Positions 6,958-13,341 of a stretch of 14,975 nucleotides of DNA are shown one piece after another. The position numbers and the translations under genes were made by a program. Source of the stretch: JBGQAS01 sp964498605 (GTDB taxonomy: Bacteria; Chloroflexota; Anaerolineae; Anaerolineales; Anaerolineaceae); the NCBI GenBank assembly GCA_964498605.1, contig CAZCHK010000051.1, forward strand, positions 1-14,975, in the 5' to 3' direction. The notes under the pieces were generated by a model. The model had not been told where the DNA came from and searched no databases. It saw only the letters and a list, made by a program, of their open reading frames with translations. Numbering within the stretch: position 1 is the stretch's first letter; the number at the start of each line of letters is the position of its first letter.

Positions 6958-7941
6958 ATGAGCCTCTTTTGGAGCATCTTTTTGGCATGCCTGATAGGGT
7001 TGATTCTTGCTGTGGGTATGCTTCTCGTAATCCTTTATTCAAGAGACATCTCAGCTGCGCGAAAACGGGTGGAAAACCTTGGCAGCCAAATTGCCCACAC
7101 AAAGTGTGGACCTGTCGAGTACATCAGTCAGGGAGAAGGCTACCCGCTACTTGTAGTGCATGGGGCGATCGGTGGTTTTGATCAGGGATTAATGGTTGCA
7201 CAAAGTCTTCATCTGGTGAATTGCCGGATTATCTCTGTTTCGCGATTTGGACATTTACGCTCGCCGATCCCCGAGAATGCCACGCTGGATACACAGGCAG
7301 ATGCGTACGCGTTTCTGCTGGATGAGTTGAAGATCCAACACGCTGCTGTCTTTGCCATCTCCGCAGGCACCACATCTGCTATTCGCTTTGCTGCGCGTCA
7401 CCCTAAACGCGTTTCCATGATGGTCCTGTTCGGGCCGGACGTGCCGGGAGACACCATGATGGCTCTTCCACCCCGGTTTGTCTTTGATGTTCTGTTTCGA
7501 AACAACTTCTGCTACTGGTTCCTGATCACTTTTTTGCGCAAAAACATGCAAAAGATGATGGGACTAGTACCCAAAGGGCACAGACTGACAAAAAAGGATA
7601 ATGATAGGATCCGCAATATCCTCATGTGTGACCTGCCCATCGATGTCCGAATTGATGGCGTTATTTTTGAAACCTACACCACCGCTGAAGATTATAAAAA
7701 CCAGCTGGCAGATGATATCTCTTATCCTGTGCGAGATATTAAGACCCCGGTACTGATCGTTAGTGCGCAGGATGATCCGCTCTCTTTTCCTGCAAATGTC
7801 AGCACGATGGCATCGAAATTTCGCAACGCGCGCTATTTTGGCGTTCCAGATGGAGGGCATCTGTTTTTTAACCATGAGAAGGAAGTTCGTTCAGAGATCA
7901 TGGGCTTTTTGGCACACCACATTCCTAAGTTAGGTAGCTGA
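6958..7941 (+). CDS. Membrane-anchored alpha/beta hydrolase
   Basis: A 327-aa alpha/beta-hydrolase-fold protein with an N-terminal membrane segment (about residues 4-27, uncleaved anchor or signal). The oxyanion motif is VHGAIGG (67-73). The nucleophile elbow is AISAG, with S135 as nucleophile; its first position is Ala rather than the usual Gly. The acid is most likely D272 or D273 (SAQDDP), and H301 in GGHLFFNH completes the triad. Residues about 165-250 form the variable lid. The closest general class is esterases, lipases and C-C hydrolases; the substrate cannot be told. It is the first gene of a three-gene set, 52 nt before a beta-lactamase-family gene, all carrying membrane segments. 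This suggests joint action on a substrate at or across the membrane. Confidence 0.85.
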   Translation: MSLFWSIFLACLIGLILAVGMLLVILYSRDISAARKRVENLGSQIAHTKCGPVEYISQGEGYPLLVVHGAIGGFDQGLMVAQSLHLVNCRIISVSRFGHLRSPIPENATLDTQADAYAFLLDELKIQHAAVFAISAGTTSAIRFAARHPKRVSMMVLFGPDVPGDTMMALPPRFVFDVLFRNNFCYWFLITFLRKNMQKMMGLVPKGHRLTKKDNDRIRNILMCDLPIDVRIDGVIFETYTTAEDYKNQLADDISYPVRDIKTPVLIVSAQDDPLSFPANVSTMASKFRNARYFGVPDGGHLFFNHEKEVRSEIMGFLAHHIPKLGS

Positions 7942-7982
7942 ATGACCCTTGATGATCAGAAAAGCTACATTAGAAAGTGGTG

Positions 7983-7989
7983 AAAGGAG
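7983..7989 (+). promoter_or_regulatory. Ribosome binding site deciding the start at 7994
   Basis: AAAGGAG lies 4 nt before the ATG at 7994. In-frame upstream starts at 7949 (TTG) and 7952 (ATG) lack such a site. Confidence 0.75.
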
Positions 7990-7993
7990 TATC

Positions 7994-9526
7994 ATGCTGC
8001 AAAAAAAGGAAATTTCTCGTTCTCTTGGCGGGCTGCTTGCCCTTGGTATCCTCGCTCGGATGCTGATCGGTAAAACCGCCAAAAAATATGAATTTCAAGA
8101 AGTAGAAATCAAGTTAAATCGTTTTGACCGCGTTGAAACTTATATCCTTTCACAAATGCGTCGTCTGCGGATTCCTGGTGCAGCAATCTCCATCATTCAG
8201 GGCAGCCGTATCGTCCATCAAAATGGATTGGGTGTATCCAGGCCGCATGGATCTCCCCCGACACCCCACACCCCATTTCTTATCGGTTCACTTACCAAAT
8301 CCTTTACAGCATTGGCAGTGATGCAGTTAGTAGAAGCTGGCAAAGTTAAATTGGATGCCCCAGTTAAAAAGTATTTGCCCTGGTTCCGTGTAGCGGATGA
8401 GGAAGCTTCTTCCCGCATCACAATCCGGCATCTGCTTAATCAGACCAGCGGATTGCCCACTCTGCCAGGTATGTCCGAATCAAATTGGGACAATAACCGG
8501 GATGCCATAGAGAAGCAGGTACGTGGTCTTTGCAAAGTGGAATTAAACATTCCTGTTGGCAAGAAAATGGAATACAGCAACCTGAATTACAACATTCTTG
8601 GGCAGGTCATTGCTGCTGTCAGCGGTAATTCTTATGAACAGTACATCCAAGAGCACATTTATGATCCACTCGAGATGAGACATAGTTATACCTCGCGCTC
8701 TGATGCGGAAAACGACGGACTGGCGGTCGGCTACCGGCACTGGTTCAGCATTCCCGTTCCAGCACCACAAATGCCTTTTCCGCGCGGGAGCCTGCCCTCC
8801 GGGTATCTGGTCTCGTGTACCGAGGATATGTCGCGCTACTTGATCGCCCATCTCAAGGAAGGTCGTTATAAGAAGACTCGTGTGCTGTCCAGGACAGGTA
8901 TGCGCGAGCTTCACAGTGGAGCCAGCGAAATGGTCACAATGGGCATTTCATCGGGGCTGTACGCAATGGGCTGGCTCGATACAAAGATCGGTGATTATCG
9001 TGTTTATTTACACGGCGGCAATGTTCCTGACTTTTCCTCTTATGCCGTGTTCGTCCCCGATCTGGACCTGGGCATGGTGATTCTTTTTAACGCCGACCCG
9101 TTCGGTTTGCCCCCAGTCATCGGGGAGATCGGCGAAAACGCAACCGCCCTGCTCACCGGTCAATCACCGCAGCCCATCCGCCTGGGATTTATCCAGTGGA
9201 TCATGCGATTGCTGCCAATCATTCCGCTGCTGCAGATGTTCTTTGCCGGGCTTTCGCTGCAGAAGCTGCGCAGAAGTCAGAAGGACGCAGCACTTCGTCC
9301 TAAAGGCCAACGAGTGACATTTAAACACATCCTGCTGCGGGTAATTCCAAACCTGGCGCTCTTTACAGGGCTGGGGTATCTGAAATACAGCGGACTATTG
9401 GGCTATTTCGAAAATTTCATGCCTGATGTTGCTCTCGTTGCACGTGTCAGCGGTATTTTCGCTGGTATTTGGGCTTTTTTCCGCGTGGGGGTTTCCCTGC
9501 TTCATCCTCAAAAGAGAATCAAGTAA
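7994..9526 (+). CDS. Class C beta-lactamase-family serine hydrolase with C-terminal membrane helices
   Basis: A 510-aa penicillin-binding-protein-like serine hydrolase (Pfam Beta-lactamase, PF00144 type). A hydrophobic N-terminal segment (11-26) is a signal or anchor. The three active-site motifs are intact: SLTK (99-102), with nucleophile S99 and K102; YSN (194-196); and HGG (340-342), in place of the KTG motif, as in esterase and D-aminopeptidase members of the family. After the catalytic domain come about three membrane helices (398-422, 444-464, 478-503), giving a membrane-tethered enzyme facing outward. Family members cleave D-amino-acid peptides, esters or, rarely, beta-lactams. HGG and the lack of resistance context argue against a true beta-lactamase. 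It is the middle gene of the hydrolase operon, with 32 nt to the peptidase gene. Confidence 0.87.
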   Translation: MLQKKEISRSLGGLLALGILARMLIGKTAKKYEFQEVEIKLNRFDRVETYILSQMRRLRIPGAAISIIQGSRIVHQNGLGVSRPHGSPPTPHTPFLIGSLTKSFTALAVMQLVEAGKVKLDAPVKKYLPWFRVADEEASSRITIRHLLNQTSGLPTLPGMSESNWDNNRDAIEKQVRGLCKVELNIPVGKKMEYSNLNYNILGQVIAAVSGNSYEQYIQEHIYDPLEMRHSYTSRSDAENDGLAVGYRHWFSIPVPAPQMPFPRGSLPSGYLVSCTEDMSRYLIAHLKEGRYKKTRVLSRTGMRELHSGASEMVTMGISSGLYAMGWLDTKIGDYRVYLHGGNVPDFSSYAVFVPDLDLGMVILFNADPFGLPPVIGEIGENATALLTGQSPQPIRLGFIQWIMRLLPIIPLLQMFFAGLSLQKLRRSQKDAALRPKGQRVTFKHILLRVIPNLALFTGLGYLKYSGLLGYFENFMPDVALVARVSGIFAGIWAFFRVGVSLLHPQKRIK

Positions 9527-9548
9527 ATGCAGAAAAGAGCACAACCAT

Positions 9549-9553
9549 AGGAG
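9549..9553 (+). promoter_or_regulatory. Ribosome binding site deciding the GTG start at 9559
   Basis: AGGAG lies 5 nt before GTG 9559. The longer in-frame reading starts at 9469 inside the previous gene and has no such site, and its extra residues look like out-of-frame coding sequence. Confidence 0.7.
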
Positions 9554-9558
9554 CGCAA

Positions 9559-10824
9559 GTGACAGCACAAATATCTCGATCGGATGCCATGTACGCCCTT
9601 GAACTCGTTGAATCAATCTGCGTGGAAATTGGTCCAGGATTGCCTGGTACACCACAGGAAAAGAAACGGGCAGAATTCATAAAAGAAGAACTTGCAGCTC
9701 ACCTTGGCGAGGATCATGTCCATGCAGAGGAGTTTTCGTTCTCTCCCGGCGTCTCCTTATACGGCCCAGCTATCAGTGCCGTGCTCATGTTGATTGTCGC
9801 AGCCTTGATCATTGCTACAAATTACAGTTCAGCCCCTCTGCGCTGGGTAACTTCCGCTGCGGCTTTGATCCTTTCCTCTGCGATTCCCCTGCAATTCATT
9901 TTCGAGTTCATCCTTGGACATGAATTTATTGATTTTTTATATCCAAAGAAGGTGTCCCAAAATATTATCGGATCGCTGAAAAGACCAGGAGACGCTCCGA
10001 TCAAGCGCCTGCTCGTACTCGGTGGACATCACGACAGCGCTCCAGAGAATGCCTGGATGAGTTTGATGGGTTATGGTTGGTTCCTCTTTCTTTCGATCAC
10101 ATATTTCTTTGGTTTACTATCTCTTTTCGCACTAGGTCTAATCCAGTTCGTCAATGTTTTGATGAGCAGCGCATCCTCTCCTATCATCGGCCTGTTTGGT
10201 TGGATAGTGCTCGTCTTTCCGGTTATGCCTTCGATCTTGTATGCGCTGTTTATAAATCGAGGGGTGAAAAATGGCGGTACCGTTCCAGGAGCGGTAGATA
10301 ATCTTTCATCTTGCGCCACGGTCATTTCACTATGCCGTTTCCTGCAGAAGTATCCATCATTCATTCCCGTGGGTACTGAGATTCGCTTTATCACCTTTGG
10401 CAGTGAAGAGGCCGGTTTACGAGGTTCAAGGCGGTATGTGCAGCGTCACCTGGAGGAGTTAAGATCTTTGGACACAAGAATGTTGAATTTTGAAATGATC
10501 GTGTCTCCCGTTATTTCCATCCTTACATCGGATATCAACGGAACGGTCAAAAATTCTCTCAAAATGGTCCAAAGCGCAGTAGAGGCTGCTCAACGCTCTG
10601 GTGTGCCGTATAAAATCCTCAATGCCTCCCTTGGGATGATCACTGATGCAGCACCCTTCAACCAGGCAGGATTGAAAGCCGTCCCCCTACTGCCAGTCGA
10701 CATGCAGCACCAGTTTGCTTCTTTTTATCACCAAAAGCGGGATACTCCTGATCAATTAAGCATCGAACCATTAGAGAATGCTTTAAAGCTTGCGCTAGAG
10801 TGGATCCGGCACAACGGGGAGTAG
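9559..10824 (+). CDS. Multi-pass membrane M28-family zinc aminopeptidase
   Basis: A 421-aa peptidase of family M28 (two-zinc, aminopeptidase type), starting at GTG. Expected ligands appear in order: H157 with D159 in LGGHHDS; bridging D247 in PGAVDNLS; catalytic base E283 and ligand E284 in FGSEEAGLRGS; E312 in LNFEMI, where many members have Asp; and C-terminal H391 in YHQKRDTPD. Hydrophobic segments lie at about 67-87 and 95-118, before the zinc core. Two more lie at about 172-200 and 207-233, between the first ligand pair and D247. The catalytic domain is therefore split by a membrane hairpin, placing the active site against the membrane. The Glu at the fifth ligand also occurs in the membrane-bound ERMP1/Pff1 branch of M28. 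It is the last gene of the operon and no clear terminator follows. Function is probably peptide trimming near the membrane; the substrate is unknown. Confidence 0.87.
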   Translation: MTAQISRSDAMYALELVESICVEIGPGLPGTPQEKKRAEFIKEELAAHLGEDHVHAEEFSFSPGVSLYGPAISAVLMLIVAALIIATNYSSAPLRWVTSAAALILSSAIPLQFIFEFILGHEFIDFLYPKKVSQNIIGSLKRPGDAPIKRLLVLGGHHDSAPENAWMSLMGYGWFLFLSITYFFGLLSLFALGLIQFVNVLMSSASSPIIGLFGWIVLVFPVMPSILYALFINRGVKNGGTVPGAVDNLSSCATVISLCRFLQKYPSFIPVGTEIRFITFGSEEAGLRGSRRYVQRHLEELRSLDTRMLNFEMIVSPVISILTSDINGTVKNSLKMVQSAVEAAQRSGVPYKILNASLGMITDAAPFNQAGLKAVPLLPVDMQHQFASFYHQKRDTPDQLSIEPLENALKLALEWIRHNGE

Positions 10825-10877
10825 TACGGTTTACCCGTCTTGGTTGTTATCGTAAAATTCTATTCAGCCGGTTTTAA

Positions 10878-11337
10878 CTACAGTAACACCGCGGTGTCCA
10901 CCCACCAAACATCTTGATCAAGGGCAAGGAACATATACCTGCCATCCGGTGAAATCGTGGCGCCACCTGCCATGTTGTTAAATCCGTGCTCCTCCAGATC
11001 GACAGCATCACCCCATTTCCCGTCAGCCTGTTTGAAGCTGATGAACAGGTAGCAGCCGCTATCAATTTCAAACAGAATATCGCTCCCGTCCGGGGCGATG
11101 CAGAGATGAGCCTGTATATCCAGGTATTGATTGATATCTACCCGTTCCATACTGATGACAATTCCGTAATCGTGCATTACTTTGGCCAGCTAAGTTCTGC
11201 CTGTCTGAGTGTGGACATATCGGTGGTATAAATCTGACCATCCAGACTGGAACTTACACACATGCACTGCCCTGCATAAACCGCTTCTCTTTCCAATCAA
11301 ATACTAATCGTGTCAATATTTCAGGTTTAGGTCTGAC
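10878..11337 (-). pseudogene. Frameshifted remnant of a PD40/TolB-like beta-propeller gene
   Basis: The minus strand carries the C-terminal part of a PD40-type propeller in three frames. The last piece (11177-10878, about 99 residues) has the typical blades IAPDGSDILFE, LFISFKQADGKW and ISPDGRYMFLAL, then the characteristic end VWWVDTAVLL. The piece before it contains SSSLDGQIYTTDMS and stops at TAA 11177-11179; about one missing base there would join it to the last piece. The earliest piece contains KRFMQGSACV and stops at TAA 11254-11256; removing one GT from a TGTGTGT run (11256-11262 on the plus strand) joins ACV to SSSLDG. There is no start with a ribosome binding site. It is probably a decayed gene fragment truncated at dnaG, though sequencing error at the two spots cannot be excluded. 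Confidence 0.6.
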
Positions 11338-11365
11338 CAATCCGCACCTTCGCCTTATTCCATTG

Positions 11366-11371
11366 TAAAAT
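11366..11371 (+). promoter_or_regulatory. -10 box suggesting a leaderless dnaG transcript
   Basis: TAAAAT ends 6 nt before the dnaG ATG, the spacing that puts the transcription start at or near the A of ATG. No Shine-Dalgarno-like sequence precedes the gene. No clear -35 is visible. Confidence 0.5.
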
Positions 11372-11377
11372 ACAAGC

Positions 11378-13297
11378 ATGACCGCTGTGGATGAGATCAA
11401 GAGCCGCCTCGACATCGTGGATTACATTTCCCAGACCGTCAAGCTCAAACGCTCCGGGCGCAGCTATACCGGCTTCTGCCCCTTCCATCCCAACACGCGC
11501 ACGCCCGCCTTCGCTGTCTTTCCAGAGAACGGCACATGGCGCTGCTTCGGTCAGTGCAACGAGGGCGGCGATATCTTCAAATTCGTCATGAAAAAAGAGG
11601 GCTGGGACTTCCCCGCCACGCTGCGCTACCTGGCTGAAAAAGCCGGCGTGCGCCTCGAGCCCCTCACCCCCCAGCGCCAGCAGGCCGAGGAGGAGCATGC
11701 CCGGCTGCGGTCTCTTCTGGAAGATTCGGTCATCTTCTACCGCAACCAGCTCACCCAGACCCCGGCGGGAAAACCCGCGCTGGAATTCCTGCTTCGCCGG
11801 GGGCTCACCCCGCAGACGATCGAGACCTTCGGTCTGGGTTACGCGCCACTGGGCTGGGAAAATCTCCTCAACTACCTTACAACAAAGGGGTACTCGCCCA
11901 AAGAAATGGCCGATGCCGGCATGGTGCTGGAGCGCTCCGCTCGTGAATCCGGCACGCAGCCCTACCGCGACCGCTTTCACAACCGCGTGCTCTTCCCCAT
12001 CCGCGACGGTATGGGCAAGATGTGCGGTTTCGGCGGGCGCATCCTTGATCCCAACGACGTGCCCAAGTTCCTCAACTCCCCGCAAACCGTCCTTTTCGAT
12101 AAAGGGCGCCTGCTGTACGGCCTGGACCAGGCCCGCAAAGCCATCCGCGCCGCTGAAGAAGTGGTCATCGTGGAGGGCTATCTCGACGCGATCGTCCTGC
12201 ACCAGGCAGGTTACCAGAACACCGTGAGTCCCATGGGCACCGCGCTCACTGAGGACCAGTTCCGCCTGCTCAAGCGCTTCACCCGCCGCATGACACTTGC
12301 CCTGGATGCTGACGCTGCCGGAGCCAAGGCCACCATGCGCGGACTGGAGATGGCACGCGAGACACTCGACCGCGGCAGCGAAGTGGCATTCGATTCACGA
12401 GGACTGCTGCGCTACGAAATGCGCCTGCAGGCGGATATCCGAATCACCCAGCTCCCTGAAGGCAAGGATCCTGACGAGGTGGTTCTGGAGGACCCGGCAG
12501 CCTGGCAGAAGATCCTTGATGAAGCCAGGCCCGTGGTGGAATACGTCATGCAGACGCTGGCAGCGTCTCACAACCTGGAGGACGCCAAGGAGAAACGCGT
12601 AGTCGCCGAGCAGGTCCTGCCGCTCATCGCTGATATTCCCAATCCCATCGAACGCGACACTTACCGCCAGCGCCTGGCGCACCTGTTGAAGATCGACGAA
12701 CGCGCCCTGGGCAGCGCGGTCACGCTGCAATCCTCCCACCGTAAAATTCCGGTGAAAATGAAACCTGAAAGGATGACCCCCTCTTCGGCGCTGAGCGAAG
12801 CAAAGATATCACGCGCAACGGAGATGGAGCGCCATGTCATCGGCTATCTGCTGCAGCAGCCCGAGCGCGTGTACAACCTTGACCGCAGGCTGCAGGCGGT
12901 GGGACTGGAGAGGGTCAGCGAGGCGGACTTCCTGCACAGTGACCACAACCGCCTGATGGAGATCATCACCTCCGCCCTGCTGCAGGACTCATTGGAACCG
13001 CTGGAAGCCATGCGCCTTTCCATGCCCGAGGAACTTGGCGAGTCCGCCAGTCAGATTACCCCCCCTGCGGACGAAAAACTGGACCCAAGGCGCCTGCTTG
13101 ACGATATCCTGCGAACCATCATAGAGCTGCGCCGTCTGCGCCTCAACGAGAGCGTCAGCCAGCTGCGCTACATGCAGGAAGAGCTGGTCTCCGGTGATGC
13201 CGTGGAAGAACTGCGGGAGATCAACCGTCAGGCCCTGGAGCTGACCCGGCAGCGCAATAAACTCGACTCTGCCTTTCACAAAGCGTTTACCGCCTGA
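11378..13297 (+). CDS. dnaG: DNA primase DnaG
   Basis: A 639-aa replication primase that makes RNA primers for DNA polymerase at the fork with DnaB helicase. The N-terminal zinc-binding domain has C34, H37, C56 and C60 (CPFH...CFGQC); the second pair is CX3C instead of the CX2C of most DnaG. The RNA polymerase core follows, with YRDRFHNRVLFPIRD (196-210), GFGGRIL (217-223) and KFLNSPQT (230-237). The TOPRIM metal site is E266 in VEGYLDAI, with D310 and D312 in ALDADAAG. GKDPDE (362-367) comes after an extra stretch of about 20 residues (about 336-356). The C-terminal part (about 480-639) is the predicted helicase-interacting domain. Length is typical. It lies 44 nt before rpoD in the conserved macromolecular-synthesis order. 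The start is the only sensible one: M1 begins the usual DEIKSRLDIVDYIS helix, despite no ribosome binding site. Confidence 0.96.
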   Translation: MTAVDEIKSRLDIVDYISQTVKLKRSGRSYTGFCPFHPNTRTPAFAVFPENGTWRCFGQCNEGGDIFKFVMKKEGWDFPATLRYLAEKAGVRLEPLTPQRQQAEEEHARLRSLLEDSVIFYRNQLTQTPAGKPALEFLLRRGLTPQTIETFGLGYAPLGWENLLNYLTTKGYSPKEMADAGMVLERSARESGTQPYRDRFHNRVLFPIRDGMGKMCGFGGRILDPNDVPKFLNSPQTVLFDKGRLLYGLDQARKAIRAAEEVVIVEGYLDAIVLHQAGYQNTVSPMGTALTEDQFRLLKRFTRRMTLALDADAAGAKATMRGLEMARETLDRGSEVAFDSRGLLRYEMRLQADIRITQLPEGKDPDEVVLEDPAAWQKILDEARPVVEYVMQTLAASHNLEDAKEKRVVAEQVLPLIADIPNPIERDTYRQRLAHLLKIDERALGSAVTLQSSHRKIPVKMKPERMTPSSALSEAKISRATEMERHVIGYLLQQPERVYNLDRRLQAVGLERVSEADFLHSDHNRLMEIITSALLQDSLEPLEAMRLSMPEELGESASQITPPADEKLDPRRLLDDILRTIIELRRLRLNESVSQLRYMQEELVSGDAVEELREINRQALELTRQRNKLDSAFHKAFTA

Positions 13298-13303
13298 TCG
13301 CGC

Positions 13304-13335
13304 TTGACTTTCTCCAAAATTTTCTATGATATAGT
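13304..13335 (+). promoter_or_regulatory. rpoD promoter with little or no leader
   Basis: In the 44-bp gap after dnaG, TTGACT (13304-13309) is a good -35. Two overlapping -10 candidates follow: TATGAT (13325-13330, spacer 15) and TATAGT (13330-13335, spacer 20). Neither spacing is ideal. Either would start the transcript within about 6 nt of the ATG at 13342, or at it. No Shine-Dalgarno sequence is present. Confidence 0.5.
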
Positions 13336-13341
13336 ATTAAC

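Noticed and set aside
7994..9526. True antibiotic-resistance beta-lactamase
   Set aside because: The third motif is HGG rather than KTG, the protein has C-terminal membrane helices, and it sits in a hydrolase operon without resistance genes or an ampR-like regulator.
10826..10850. ACGG/CCGT hairpin after the M28 gene as a terminator
   Set aside because: Only a 4-bp stem and a broken T tract; too weak to call.
10886..10897. Perfect 12-bp palindrome ACACCGCGGTGT
   Set aside because: It lies inside the coding remnant of the PD40 gene (codons for DTAV), has no loop or U-run, and is probably chance.
11327..12202. 291-codon minus-strand frame over the start of dnaG
   Set aside because: Shadow of dnaG; no recognisable domain.
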